Assembly: GCA_949752745.1 (NCBI GenBank)
Contig: OX457026.1
Coordinates: 41,889,894-41,953,893 of the forward strand
Reading direction: 5' to 3'
DNA length: 64,000 bases
Origin: Protula sp. h YS-2021
Taxonomy: Eukaryota > Annelida > Polychaeta > Sabellida > Serpulidae
Part shown: positions 30,684 through 43,497 of the stretch, piece after piece
How positions within the stretch are numbered: position 1 is the stretch's first letter
How the letters are laid out: each line of letters begins with the position of its first letter
Translations under genes and position numbers: made by a program
Notes under the pieces: generated by a model
What the model saw: the letters and a program-made list of their open reading frames with translations, nothing else
What the model was told of the DNA's origin: nothing
The model's database searches: none

Positions 30684-31048
30684 GAATCCCGGTCATCTGC
30701 CCCCGGTCAACTGCCCCCCTACCCTGTCGTCTGCCCCTTTTTTTTTTTTTTTTGCAAACCGGTCGACTCCCCCCCCCCCCCCTTCAAAGTGGAGGGGTGG
30801 TCGCTTGCCTCCCTCCATATACTATTTTTTCTTGGGATCAATGAAGATCAATTGTTTCAGAGACGAAGTAGACGGGGACATCACAATTGCCTAATTTTTT
30901 AAAGAATCTTTTTCCACTAAAAAAGGAGGAGGGCAGATGACGACCTCGTCAAATTGCAGGGGAGGGGGGGGGGCAGTCGACCGGGTTGCAAAAAAGGGGG
31001 CAGTTGACTGGGGGGCAGTTGACCGGGGGGGGCAGATGACCGTTTACC
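30684..31048. mobile_element. Fold-back (Mutator-like?) element with 9-bp target duplication
   Basis: CAAGTGATT occurs at both 30675-30683 and 31049-31057. Between them are arms of about 100 bases that are imperfect inverted copies, opening with CGGTCATCTGCCCCC and CGGTCAACTGCCCCC words, with long C runs on the left and G runs on the right. No coding capacity. Nine-base duplications and long TIRs are typical of MULE elements. Confidence 0.8.
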
Positions 31049-32039
31049 CAAGTGATTACATAAATTCATTGAAAACATGAATTATAAAAAAGAAACAAAT
31101 CGCCCAAATCAATTATGATTAACTGTCCCATTCATATCAGTAAGCGCGCAGAGTAAACTCTAAACAGTAAACTGCAAACTCTTCTTTTACCAGAGCGGTA
31201 ATCGAGATGGTGTGTCTGGTGTGTCCGGTACGGCATGAACACGTATTATGCAACCCTTCATTACGTCCATAACGTTGGTCAAAAAACCATCTTAAGACAG
31301 AAGCCAGTACTAATAACTGCAACTATTACAGATTATTGCAGTGTACACCGACAGTTCTTAAATTGTGTTTTGTTAGTGAGAAAAGTTTAAACTATCAACA
31401 CTATGTTGAAAGCCTTTTTGCCCAGATAAAACTGAACAATTGACCCTCCTTTTGCTTGCTAATAGGCGTTTCTGACCATGTGATTTTGCTGGAATGCTGG
31501 GCAATGGAGGTGAAAACAACGACTGGTCAGTAGGTGTACACAAATTAAAAGTAAAACAAAATCAACAGGGATTCTTAAAAGTAGTAATACGCATATCTTT
31601 ATTTTACTTTATTTTAACTCCAACGTTAAAACTGATGTCCGATTTGTATTGCTTTCAAATATAAAAAAAAAACAAAATCAAGAAGAAGAAAAGTTAGCGC
31701 CTTTTAGGTGGTGATGATTGATAAAGATTTGATAAAATTTATAATTATTTAAATATCTTTAGCTCATAAAATAAAACATGCTAAAACAAGACTAATTTTG
31801 CTACAGAGAGAGAAAGTAAACTGGGGAGCTCAAAAATCTAACAAAAATAAAATATCTTAAGTTATCGTGTGAGATTAAAGGTGTTTGGAGAGTGTGGGGG
31901 ATGTGTGAGACTTTGAGGATCTCCAGTTACATTCGTGTTGCGTTCAACTCTAAAATATATCCAAGATCAGGAAAACTAACCTAATTTCTCATTCTACGGT
32001 CCAGGTCACTAAAAATAATCGCAGTAAGAAGTGAATAGG

Positions 32040-34080
32040 ACTGGTGTAAAATATATGCCCATTTTCAATACGCATATAATTATACACATTTTTTTCTTAC
32101 GCACATTGTACGCGTATCTACGGACGCATGTTATGCACAAAGATTATTTGCATGGTAAAAAGATGCCCATATTTGAAACGCATGTTAAACGCATTTTTAC
32201 TCACGTATATAAGACTCATATTTAAGAACGTTTATCACACGCATTTTCGCCCATGTATGTTATGCGTGTAATATGTGACGCATATTAAGTATATATTTTT
32301 GCGTGGGAAAACAGATGCCCATATTTGATGCGCACATTATGCGAATATTTTCACACTTATGTTACGCGCATATCTAGGAACGTTTATTACACGCATTTTC
32401 GCCTATGCATATTACGCGTGTAATATGTGACGCATATTATGCATATATTTTGAGTGGAAAAAACACTGTTTTACACTTATGTTACACGCGCATCTCGCAA
32501 CGCGTATTATACGTTTTTATCAAACGCCACATTCATATGTATACCAAACGCATAGGCAAACGTCGTGTAAAATGCATTGTTTTTCCTGCGTAATACACAC
32601 CTTGGGCATTCCCCTGTATGCCTTACTTATACTATACGTAGAATTTCCCACTTTTAAAATGCATGGGCAAATAAACGCATATTATATTGTATTATAGTTC
32701 TGAATTCCCACGTAAAATTTCATTAAAAGTCATTTGTATATTACACTACATTTTACGCGGGATTTCCCATATGGGCATTCCCATGTAAAATACACGTATA
32801 TAATGCGGGGAAATTTCCACGTAGTAAATGCATGAGAAACAAGAGCAATCAGTAATTGCCATATCCCCCGCCGTGGGTGTAATTAGTAGCGCGGTTGCTG
32901 TACCTCGCACTTAAACTAAGTAGACAAAACAACTACACTATATTGTTGTTATGCATACGAAATGAGAATCGAATCCGGTAAATTTTAGAGTTATCGTCTA
33001 GAAAACAAAGTACACATTGAGATTCGGATTTGGGGATTCTAAGTCCAATTACAGATCCAGATGGGCTTCGATCCGATCAAAACCTCAAAAAGGCACATCT
33101 AGATGTCTTGGTTGTTACGCATATCAAATATGAACCGGATCCGCTCACTTGTTTCGGAGATATCGCCTGGAAACCAAAGTGCACGTTGAGATTCGGATTG
33201 GAGATTCTAAGTCCAAATACAGATCCAGATGGGCTTCGAGCCGACCAAAACCCCAAAAAGGCACATCTAGGTATCTTGGTTGTTGCGCATACCAAATATG
33301 AACTAGATCCGCCCAGTACTTTGGGAGATATCGTCTGGAAACAAAACTGGCGACTGACGGACGGACGGACGGACGGACGGACACAGTGCGTTTCTATATC
33401 CCCCGCCTCCGGTAAGACGGCGGGGGATAAATACACACATATTATACGTAGCCTGGCAATGTGGACCTACTTTCGCATACCGGAAACAGCCGCCATTAAG
33501 CGATAACATATTTAAATTGTGCTAAATGCTGCATATTTTGGTAGAGGGCTGCATTTTTTCTAAGTATAATAGAAAGTTAAACATCTGAATACCAATTTCA
33601 CTAAAATTTTTATGCTGAAAATTGTTTTAAGGAGTAATTATAACTGCATTATAGTAATAAAGGTTCATGTGTATAATACATATCGGAAAGAGTCTCAAAC
33701 TCCCCTAAATTCCACGTAACTATATGGCAATTTCCCCAACAAAACACACATTATTTATGCGTGGGTTCTTGAGAATACCTACGTATATTATGCATAGTCC
33801 CCATGTGGGACTGCTATCTGGGTCATTATATTGGTGGGCAAACCCTGAAATGCATAAAAAATTAGTTTAAAAATGCGTAAAATCATTCTAATATCCGTGG
33901 GAAAAACACTTGGAAAAAGCGTTTAATAATTGGTGGGAATTACGTATAAAATGCGTATAAATTTTTACGTGGGAAAAAATGCGTAATTTATGCGCGTTAT
34001 CGATGAGCAAAATGGCCAAAATGCACATATATTACACCTAAATTGCCCATTTTGCCCACGTATTTTGCACGTATAATATC
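32040..34080. repeat. Degenerate ACGCATAT / GTGTAATATG repeat field, interrupted
   Basis: Words such as ACGCATATTA, TTACACGCAT and GTGGGAAAA recur on both strands. One unit is repeated clearly, with GAACGTTTAT(C/T)ACACGCA at 32226 and 32378 followed by 70 more similar bases. The field is split by the TIR element at 32862-33429 and resumes after it. Confidence 0.6.
32862..33429. mobile_element. TIR element with (GACG)n and a 169-bp tandem core
   Basis: TATCCCCCGCCG at the left end and its perfect inverse CGGCGGGGGATA at the right end bound 568 bases. The core has two copies of a 169-bp unit beginning GATTCGGATT (33021 and 33190). A (GGAC)n run at 33357-33381 precedes a hairpin near 33400-33428. 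Open frames across it are repeat artefacts. Confidence 0.75.
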
Positions 34081-34139
34081 CTCTAAAATTTTGTCTGGCA
34101 GTTGAAAACAACGACTGGTCAGTCGGTGTACAAAAAAGT

Positions 34140-35114
34140 AAAAAATACTACCCGAAAGCAGGGGAAATTTCCATTTGACTCCAACAGGTATACTAAATTG
34201 GAAAAAAATTAAAACATGGTTTATGTTCTTCCTGACTTAATTCTGCTTGCAGTAAATTGACACGGTTGGTTATTAAATATCGATAAATTTCGTACGAATC
34301 GGCAGGATAAAATGTTTGCACCACTGTTAAAGAAAAAGACTAGCACCACAGAAAAATGTTGACAAGTGAATAGAGATTAATATTCAAAGCCCCCACTCCC
34401 CCCCCCCAAAAAAAAAAAGAAGAAAAGTTTATATGCTGTCCACTTTAATGTAACTAACACGTAGCGCACATCCGCTAATACATAATGACATGTGTGAAGT
34501 AGGGCCCAATCCACTCTAGTTTCCCTTTTCATTCTAGTTTAACCGTAAATTTATTGTGTGTTTTATTTAAAAGATACGTCACACCGTCCAGGGCCTTTCA
34601 AGCTACTCGCGCCTATCCTAGCGAGAAACATATATTTGGCGACTGTGCGAATGTTTGTCTTACAATTCAGTTTTTTTAATAGCTGGGCGTCTTAGTGCCT
34701 AAATATTTCATCACTTATTTACACCCAGGTCACCTGGTTGAAACATACATTGAAAGGATTTGCTCATAATAAATGTTTATGAGTAAAAGGTGAGGAGTTT
34801 AGGCCTCGCACTGATAAACCTCTCAACTTCAACTTTTTCTTGTGGTAAAAGTCCAAGACAACTAATAGGTTTCTCATGGATCGCGTAAGCAATGTGATGC
34901 CTGGTTTATCCAGGGCATTAAATTTATGGCTTTGTTTTCACAAAATGTTCCCAGACATTCGAAACCTGCCTGGCTGCTTTTGCAACGTATATCTTACTTC
35001 TCCTGAGCCATTGGGTGACGTCTGGTATATAAGGGGCATGCGCAGAGAGTGCAGATAGATAGAGATAGAGAGACAAAGACAGTCAGAGAAACAGATTGAC
35101 AGAGAGACAGAGAC

Positions 35115-35202
<88 letters not shown>

Positions 35203-36460
35203 CTGAGGAACTGTAGTGTAAGCAACATCAAGAGCAATGGTAACATCTGAGAAAAGTGTCTAACACCTAAGAGGGACATATGAAAATTAAATGAAATTAA
35301 TTGGCAATATTTTAACTAAATAATATCTCAAGTGATAGCTAACTTTAAACATCAAGAAATAAACGAATCAACTCTGGAGTGACATGTTCGAAACTCGCCC
35401 CTAACCGGAAGACCTAGCCCCTCTCTCATAAATTGTATCACGCTGTTCGGCTGTCAGTACGTAACACATCGTAGGACAGTCGGCCGTGTTACTCATGCTG
35501 CAAACGTAATGCAACGACCAATATGACGCTAAAGGTCGTGAGTTAAAAAAAAACTAGGACAAACTTGGTCAACCTATCATTAACCGTCTCTAACTTTTTA
35601 GTCCAAGAAGCTGGCATGGCGAAAAATAAAAGAAATCAGAAGAAAGCACAGCGTACGAATTCAATTATCCACCAAGTTCGATATCACGAAGTGTCGTTCC
35701 GCAAATTGTTTTTCGGACTGTTTAAATATATGTATCGTAGTTTTATGGGTATCAACTTTGTTATCGAAACATGTCGAGTTTGGTATCGTTTTGTTCGTCA
35801 GAATATGCTCTTTCGACACGTATTTTAAAATTGTTCTAAACATTTAATTTCGGTTTATAAATCAAGTTTTAATAATTTCCTGTATATTTAAATCCGAAAG
35901 TTAATTGCACTCATGCTCTTGAGCAGAGCGGGCGGTATGCCTTACTCGTTAACCTTAGCCAGTCACGTTCCAGAACCAAATTACTCCGGTGAATCCGAAG
36001 CGTACATAAGCGGCGTTTTTCGGTGTAAAATCAGTTTTGTGAAAATAGCAAGAATTCAAGTGGAAACGGTAAATTTCATAGGAGTCTAAGGCATAGTTAA
36101 CAGTATTTCGGGCTTGTGGATTGGAAGACCGCAATAGCTGGTATGTTCTGTCATGTTACTAGTACGCATTAAGGTTAAATCGTAGCATTTTGGTGGGCCT
36201 CTTTTGTTGATTTTAGTCAGAAAACTTTTTGAGTTGAGTATCGGAACCTCTATACGGCTTCACCGTAATATCACTGTTTGCATTACGTTTAGAATTATAT
36301 TTTCACTTATTTCTTAATTATTGTTCATTCTCTGTTATGACATAGAGGATCAGTTTCCGAAGTCAACGTCCAACGCGGAATAAAACTTGCACTGCATTGC
36401 TCAATTGCTAGTCTTTCCTATTTGAAATTTATAAATTAGAGCGTTGTTTCGAGTAACATA
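34140..36460. other. Spacer before the BEL element
   Basis: No gene recognised. A GA microsatellite is at 35053-35201. A plus-strand frame at 35565-35828 encodes a basic 87-residue sequence with no family I know. The 5' LTR of the BEL element should end near 36460, but I could not define it. Confidence 0.4.
35053..35201. repeat. (GATA)/(GACA)/(GA)n microsatellite
   Basis: Short GATA and GACA units lead into about 45 nearly perfect GA units. Confidence 0.97.
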
Positions 36461-36911
36461 CATGAGTCCAACGGTGGACCTAGCAATTCTCAGATAGGTT
36501 TCAAACCTACCCGGCTCTCTCAGACGCTAGTATTGAGTATGGACACAGCAGCCAACGCCGTGCTCACCTATGTCAGAAAGGGATTAAGCGAAGGCCGGAA
36601 GCAGTCTCCAGAGGGTGCGCGTGCTGTGGGCCGAACTTCAACAGCAGCACGACGATCTGAGGGAGGCGGACGACGAGATAGTCCGGACAGCAGCCATGGC
36701 AAGCCTAGAGGTACTGGCACAGAGGGGAAAGGACGCCGAGAACCAGTATGCGGCAATTCAGGAGCCGGCCATCGATGGAGACGGTGATGAGGAAGAGGAC
36801 GAACATGACGACGCTAATGGGGCGCTTCCTGGTGATAATCCGCAGCCAAGCAGCAGCGATGTAAACCACGGAGCTAATGCGGCGGACCTGACATGAGACC
36901 CCACAGCTAAG

Positions 36912-37746
36912 TTGGAGAAGGTGGGCCGCGAAGCGAAGCAAATTACAATTGAGCGCCTGAAGACGGAAAAAATGCGGAGTGAGCTCGAAGCGCTTCGAAA
37001 TGAAATGGCCCAACCAGTTACCATAAGACCAGCGGTGCCAAGCCACTACAGTACCCAGCCGACCTGGTCTGAAGCCCGCCGCTGCATTCCACCGTGCCGA
37101 CCTGCCGCACTTCACAGAAAAGCAAGCTGAATACGCCAGCTGCATCCACAGGTTTCAGACTGAGATGGAAAACGTTGCGAGCCGTCCTAAACATAGACTC
37201 TCTTACCTCATCATGACACTCGAGGGGAGACCTAAAGAGCTGGTGGAGGACTGTGTCCTGATCCGAGATGCAGCAGAGGGATACAAGATCGCAGTGGATT
37301 CATTGCCCCAGTTCTATGGGAAGTATGACAGCACCATAAAGCAGTGCCAGGACGGTCTGACGAAGGGACCAATCATCAAGGCACACGAGGCCGACGCCCA
37401 GACCAACCTGCCGCAAAACATGCGGAGAGTTCCCATTAAGCTGAAGGCGCTCAACTGTCACCATGATCTGGACAACAATACGAACCTGCTGAAGATAGCC
37501 AGCCGGCTACCAAGGAATACATACAAACAATGGGCAAGGGAAGCGCTGAAGGTCTTAGTCCACGGGAGAGACCCCAAGTTTGATTCCCTTGCGCAGCTTG
37601 TGATGACCGAAGCAGAGCTAGCCAGCAGTTACCACGGAAGAGGCGTGAGCAGGAGACTGGATTCTGCCACCCCGTCATCCCACGCACCCAAAGGGGGTCT
37701 ACTCGGAGCAGCGCACCAGGACTACCACGACCATGGCTTCCCTTAG
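36912..37746 (+). pseudogene. BEL/Pao Gag region
   Basis: A coiled-coil-like start (about 36912-37050) is followed, after a frame change, by a 193-residue frame at 37165-37746. The latter has features of the DUF1759-type Gag of Pao elements: RLSYLIMTLEGRPKELVEDC and a long helical segment ending in AELASSYHGRG. It stops at TAG 37744-37746, before the zinc knuckle. Confidence 0.7.
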
Positions 37747-37853
37747 CCACAGCCACCGAAGCGGAGCTGGGATCCAGCCAAGATAGCAGCAAAAGCGTTC
37801 CGAGACGCAGTAGCACATGCGAACGCCTTAGGAAATGCTCGGCGTTCAAGAGG

Positions 37854-38402
37854 ATGACCGTCGTCAATGATAGGGTGCAGGTCCTGCGAAGGATTAGGGG
37901 TTGCATGAACTGCTTCCGCCCTAGACACTACGTCAGAGACTGCTGTCAAGCCAAGGGTTGCCAGGTACCGGAATGCAACCTGAAGCACCACGCCATGATG
38001 CATGAGTGGACCACAAAGGTCACCATATCGGCAACCAGCAGTTCAGCAGAACACTACCTGGGCGTGGTCCCAGTGTCGATGGAGGTTGAGAGAAGGGTAC
38101 ACCACACGTATGCCTTACTGGACAACGGTTCGCAGAAGACCCTCTGCACCGACAAACTTGTTGACAGATTCAATGTTGCCTCCCGACCGGTGACCTCTCA
38201 TGTCAACAGCGTCACTGGCCAAAGTATGGGATACAAGGGACGAGAACTGGATGTGACACTGAAGCTAGAAGGAGGCAGCGCCATGACAATACAAAATATC
38301 TGGACGATAAACCAGTTACCGGTGACTACAGAACACATTGCCACGACCCCTGAGTGGAAGTCATGGCCCCATCAACGTACCCTCAGCCCACATACCGCTT
38401 GA
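37854..38402 (+). pseudogene. BEL/Pao zinc knuckle and aspartic protease
   Basis: The knuckle-like segment reads CMNCFRPRHYVRDCCQAKGC (from about 37902), followed by a second Cys/His cluster. The protease active-site region reads YALLDNGSQKTLC, with D-N-G-S where active enzymes have D-T/S-G-S; this is common in Pao-type elements. The frame ends at TGA 38400-38402. Confidence 0.75.
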
Positions 38403-38699
38403 CGTGAAGAGAGGTACCGATGGTGAACCATATGCGGTCAAGACGCTCCTGGAGTGGTCAGTATGGGGGCCAAAAAGCACCGCGCCCACTACAAGGAGGA
38501 CGGCGGTCGTCGGTTGCACAAGCGTGTGCCGGACCAGGCACCTGGAGCTGCGCCGAATCTACGAAGCGGACTTTTCAGAGAAACCGAAGACCAACAGCAG
38601 AGACTCCATAGAGGACAAACAGGCACTGACGATGATGCAGAATACACTGACCATGGACGACAACCATTACCAGCTGGGGCTATCATGGCGGAAGGACGA

Positions 38700-39316
38700 T
38701 CCTCCGGGGCCCCAAGAAGCGCTTCATTAGAGATCCGAATTACAAGGAGAAATATGTAGCCACCATAGAGGACTACAATGATCAAGGCCACGCCGAACCC
38801 GCAGAAGAAGAAGGAACGACCGGGAAGACATGGTACCTACCTCACCACGGCATCATGAATCTCCACAAGCCGGGAAAGGTTCGGGTACTCTTCGACGCAG
38901 CTGCCAGAAGTTGAGGGGTCTCCTTAAACAGTGCACTTCTCCAAGGACCAGACTTAGTAAACGAGCTCGTCGGCGTACTGATGCGGTTTCGACAAGACAA
39001 GATGGCGGTCGTGGCAGACATCAGGCAAATGTTTCACCAGGTGCGAGTTCAGCCGAGTGACAGAGACGCCTTGCGATTCTTATGGTGGCCACAATGTGAC
39101 ACCTCACAGCCAGCGAAGACCCTAAGGATGGCAGTACATACAAGCTGCAGAAGACCAGCAGGGGGAGTTCCCGGAAGCAGTGACACGCGTGCCGTCCTGA
39201 GGTCATTCTACGTTGACGACTTCCTGAAGTCCGTTGCGACTACCGAAGAAGCCTCGAGACTGATTAACGACATAACCCGACTGCTGCACAAGAGAGGTTT
39301 TTCTCTTGAAAAGTGA
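38700..39316 (+). pseudogene. BEL/Pao reverse transcriptase
   Basis: Segments in several frames match the RT core: a V-L-F-D-A-A-A-R block near 38883, [17 protein letters not shown] (the D-I-x-x-M-F-H block) and [10 protein letters not shown] with YVDD at 39209-39220. A piece between the two blocks is scrambled by frameshifts (about 39090-39180). The frame ends at TGA 39314-39316. Confidence 0.8.
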
Positions 39317-39654
39317 ATGTGTTCTGACTGCCGCGTGATTGAGGGAATCCAGGAACACCTCAGAAGTGGATCTACGTGGACGTTCACAGCCACCGACCAA
39401 CTACCACAAGCACTTGCCCTTGGACTCGAGTGGAACCTCTTCAGATTTGAGGTTCAACTGCTCTACAAGCCGCTGACTCGACGCGGGATACTGAGTGAAA
39501 TCAGCTCAATCTTTGATCTACTAGACCTCGTAACCCAAGTCCTGCTACCCGACAGATGCTCCAAGAACTGTGCCGTGAGGATATAGAATGGGACCAACGC
39601 CTCCCTAAGAGCCAAGCCGAGAGATGGAGACTATAGGTTGCCAGCCTCGCCGCC

Positions 39655-40230
39655 ATGCAGATGCTCAAGATACCCCGCCACTACGCAGTGCACCTGGAGG
39701 ACACGGTTACCGACGTTCAACTACACGTCTTTTACGACGCCAGTAAGCGAGGGTATGGCGCCTGCGCCTACTTAAGGATGACGGACGTTGGTGGCAACAC
39801 CGCCTGCCAACTAGTGCTCGGAAAGTCACGTGTCGCCCCGATGAAAACGCAGACGCTGCCCCGCTTAGAGTTGACAGCCGCAGTGGTCGGGGCGAGACTG
39901 GCCGGTCAGTGCCTGAGAGAACTAGATCATTAAATCACCCGCGTAACGATGTGGACGGACTCGATGATTGTTCTCGGCTATGTGACCAACAGAAGACAGC
40001 ACTTCAAGACCTTCGTAGCCAACCGCCTGACGACCATTCTGGAGACTACGGAGCCAGAACAGTGGCGCCACGTGGACGGAAAACAGAACTCCGCCGACCT
40101 GGCATCCAGAGGGATCGCCCCTGACAACTCTGTTGCCATGAAGAGGGACCGACATTTCTACAAAAGTCTGAGACGGAACGGCCAACCACAAAATCGGTAC
40201 CGGAAACCCCTGAAGACGACCCGAAGTTGA
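39655..40230 (+). pseudogene. BEL/Pao RNase H-like region
   Basis: Blocks visible: VFYDASKRGYGACAYLR, TLPRLELTAAVVGARLA and, after a stop at 39931-39933, MWTDSMIVLGYV with GKQNSADLASRG. These are the usual landmarks between RT and integrase in BEL/Pao. Confidence 0.75.
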
Positions 40231-40753
40231 AAGCGGAAGTCAACGTTCCAGCGGCCACTAGGGACCAAGACCCACTCCAGAGACTGGTAGAACGCTACAG
40301 CACCCTGAAAACTACGCCATCACGCCGCCTGGTGGCGCCGCTATGCTGCCGGTAAACACGGAACTGAACCTTTCACGATCGAAGAGATCCAGGACGCCGA
40401 AGTAGCCTTAGTCCGGGTTGTGCAGAGCTTGAGCTTCCCGGAGGCCGGGGACAAGACAAAGAAGGGAAACAAGTTAGCCTCGCTCGACCCACGACTAGAG
40501 GACGGAATTTTAGTGGTGGGAGGACGACTACAACACAGTCCACTGACACAGAGCGTCAAACACCCTCGAATCATGCCAGAAAAGCACCATCTGACGTCAC
40601 TGATAATCGGCTATGCCTACGAGTGCCAATACCATTCGGGTGCTAATCGCCACCGCAGAGGTACTGGCTGATCCATGGACGCACGCCATAAACAGTCAGC
40701 TGAAGCAGTGCCTGATGTGCTGACGTTTCTTCAGCTCCCGAGAAACCCAACAA

Positions 40754-41551
40754 ATGGCTCCAGTGGTGGAAGAGAGATTGAATCCGGTTGATAACCTCTT
40801 CACGTATGTAGGGGTCGATTGTTTTGGACCGATCCTTGTGAAATGCCGCCGATCGACTGTGAAACGATGGGGATGCTTGTTCACGTACCTTGCCTTAAGA
40901 GCCTTCCACATTGAGGTAGCTAATAGTCTGAACGCAGCGAGCTTCATTTCCGCGCTGTATCGCTTCTGCAGCCGTCGAGGCCGTCCCAAGGGGGTGCACA
41001 GCGACAATGGGACGAATTTTGTGGGTGACGAGAAGGAACTGAGGGAAGAGCTGGAATCGTGGGCAGATGACATCGGGATCCGAACCGCCGACTACGGGAT
41101 CGACTGGCGCTTTAACCCACCTCACGCTATCCACCGTGGAGGCGCCACAAAACGGATGATCAGAAGCGTTAGGAAGGTCTTGCTTGCCATAACCCGCGAC
41201 CAGCCGCGCACGGCCGAGATGCTCCTGACAACACTCACCGAGGCCGAGCGCGTCGTAAACGACCCACCACTCACCTGCTCAGGAGACGATCCTAACGACC
41301 TAGAAGTTCTCACAGCGGCAAAGCTGGTTCTACTGCGGTCAAACAGCTCCCGACCTATGGGGAAATTTACAGAGGACGAGAACTACACCCGTCGTTGGTG
41401 GCGCCGCGCGCAGCATTTTCGCCAATGCTTTCTGGAAGCGCTGGCTGACAGAATACGTGCAGACATTACAGAAAAGGCCATGATGGAGGACAGCTCGTCA
41501 GAATCTGCGCCCCGGAGATGTCGTCCTCATCCAAGAAAACAACACACCTAG
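40754..41551 (+). pseudogene. BEL/Pao integrase core, catalytic Glu replaced
   Basis: A 265-residue frame. The first Asp is in GVDCFGP (40817-40819), the second in HSDNGTNFVG (41003-41005). The third block reads RGGATKRMIRSV where active relatives have GGxWER, so the catalytic Glu is Lys (41150-41152). The upstream HHCC region (about 40600-40740) is broken by frame changes. Confidence 0.8.
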
Positions 41552-42282
41552 GGGTGATCTCTTTCATTTTTCGATAAGACTTTGTTTTTGTTTTGTTTTT
41601 GTTTTTGTTTTTTGTTTTTTTTTTGCTTTATTTAGACGGTAAATGCGCATTTTTTTAAATAATGAAAACCATGTGACCATCACGCCATTTTAAAAAGGTG
41701 TCAGACTTCAAGGTGCTAATTTCTTTGAAATCAATATTGTACATTCGTGTCAAACAAATCGTAATAGAGCGACATCCGGCCTGTAATTGACAGACGTTAT
41801 TTAATACTGTACATAGAAAAAATACTGTAGATAGAACTGATTGCCTTCTTCCTTTTTCCCTTTTCCAAAAACTACAAAACGAACCCTTTATCTAAATATC
41901 AAGATTAAGCCTTTTGCCCTTTAATTTAGTGAGCAGACAAATTCGTTTCCCTGATCTTCATATTCAGTTGATCCTGCCGGCAACTGAAAGGCTTTAGTGA
42001 ATGTTTTTGATATGCATTAGGCAAGTCTCCCAACACAGGGACCATGTTATTAAGCTGCACCATCAGCCGCGTACTTATTTGTTCTCTTTTGGATTGTTAT
42101 AGTCATAGTTATCCTCTTTAATCTGGATCGCCTGACAAGCACGAATTAACTCCAAATGCATTTCACTTCGCAAAGAACAATCCTGTCACTCATAAGAAAC
42201 AAATCAGTGTTGATAACGATTTACATTACAATGCCCCCAACGCATCACAATGCATTCTCTTCGATACTGTGGTGTTTCTGAT

Positions 42283-42585
42283 TTGTAAGATGTTCCGACC
42301 AACGTTGATATCTGTTATTATATATGAGTCAAAACATCGCCTTCTCCTCCCCTCCACTTAAAAAGAAGGTCGGGGTAAGATACTGTTTTAGTCTCCATAT
42401 AAACCAAATCTTTGGTACTGTAGCGTTTCGGCATTCTGCGACATGATTTATAAGATGTTCCGACAAGACGTCTGACCAACGTTGGTATTTGGTATTATGT
42501 ATGAGACAAAACATCGCTTCTGCCAGACTTAAAATGAAACTGGGGAAAGATATTGCCATATAAACCAAATCGTTGCAGTCTTAAA
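42283..42585. repeat. Two-copy tandem repeat of about 165 bp with ACGTTG words
   Basis: TAAGATGTTCCGAC occurs near 42286 and 42451. Each copy continues with CCAACGTTG, an ACAAAACATCGC-like word and ATATAAACCAAATC. Confidence 0.7.
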
Positions 42586-43064
42586 AACTGCCTCAATGGG
42601 CATTGGATAGAGATCACGATGTCAACTGAGCTGTTTAAGTTAATTGAGGTTAGTTTAAATTTCTTAACGGATATAGTTTTGAAAACTGTCAAAGTAAAAA
42701 AAGTACAACATACGAAAGCAACTTTCAAACTGGAAGTTCTCCGGGAGCAATAAGCTATCCTGCTGAGGAGGAAATGGTCCTACAGGGTCAAAGTAGTTCT
42801 CTAAAAGGAGAAAGCAGTCCTTGAAAGCAATAAAAAGGCCTACTGGAGGAGGAAGCAATACTATGGAAGGAGGAAGTGGTTCTTCCGAAGTATGAAGTGG
42901 TCTGCGAGGGTACAAAAAAGTAAATGGAAAAGTAAATGCAGTGCAAGTTGTCTCAACTGCAGGATTTGAGTTCGTTCAATAGTTAAGTCAATGATTTTAG
43001 TTCAAACCAAGAATATTTTTGTGATAATACATTTAACTGCTGTTACGTATATTGAACCTATTAG

Positions 43065-43069
43065 GAGAG

Positions 43070-43164
<95 letters not shown>

Positions 43165-43168
43165 GACA
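43065..43168. repeat. (GA)n(GACA)n microsatellite
   Basis: About 20 GA units followed by about 12 CAGA units. Confidence 0.98.
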
Positions 43169-43497
43169 GAGAAACAACCGCACATGGCTTTCCTATGGTG
43201 CTTTCCATCTTAATGTGCTATTCGAGAACTCCCTTATAATTCTTTCATATAGTTGTACACCTGAAACGCTTGTGCATTTCACATACACTGATATATATTT
43301 TGCAAGAAACACCCCACATATTCACATATTTCGCAACGTATGCGACTAATATATTAGACATTCAGTAAACAATTGGCTTCCGTCCAGCAGTCAAATTATA
43401 AATTTTCTTTTATGTCACATACAATTTTCACATTTTCTGAATTAGAGCTTGATTTAAAACCAATGATCAATATTTTCTTTCCTCATGTATATCAATC

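Larger units (their letters stand above)
31511..34135. repeat. Region bounded by a 29-bp direct repeat
   Basis: GAAAACAACGACTGGTCAGT followed by A or C and GGTGTACA occurs near 31514 and 34106 in the same orientation, 2.6 kb apart, with weaker similarity continuing to the right of each. This may be an old duplication or the ends of a compound repeat that holds the next two entries. Confidence 0.6.
36462..41551 (+). mobile_element. Degraded BEL/Pao LTR retrotransposon
   Basis: Plus-strand frames give, in order, a Gag region, a CCHC-type knuckle, an aspartic protease, RT, RNase H and integrase, which is the BEL/Pao order. The body is clearly more GC-rich than the surrounding DNA. At least eight frameshifts or stops break it. 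A possible primer-site region (AGTCCAACGGTGGACC, about 36463) follows bases ending ACATACA. No matching 3' LTR was recognised after 41551, so it may be truncated or the LTRs have diverged. Confidence 0.85.
41560..43490. other. Repeat-bearing spacer
   Basis: A T-rich GTTTTT run lies at 41575-41630. No gene supported. Between 42740 and 42920 a purine-rich, roughly 27-bp degenerate repeat (GAGGAGGAAATGGTCCTAC-like) is visible. Confidence 0.45.

Noticed and set aside
33030..33506. 158-residue plus-strand frame and its minus-strand shadows
   Set aside because: It spans the two-copy 169-bp tandem unit and the (GACG)n run of a non-coding TIR element.
38489..38791. Antisense frames across the BEL element
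   Set aside because: Shadows of the plus-strand RT-region coding sequence.
41961..41985. GTTGATCCTGCC, which matches the start of 18S rRNA
   Set aside because: Only about 12 bases match. The following sequence does not continue as 18S rRNA, so this is chance.
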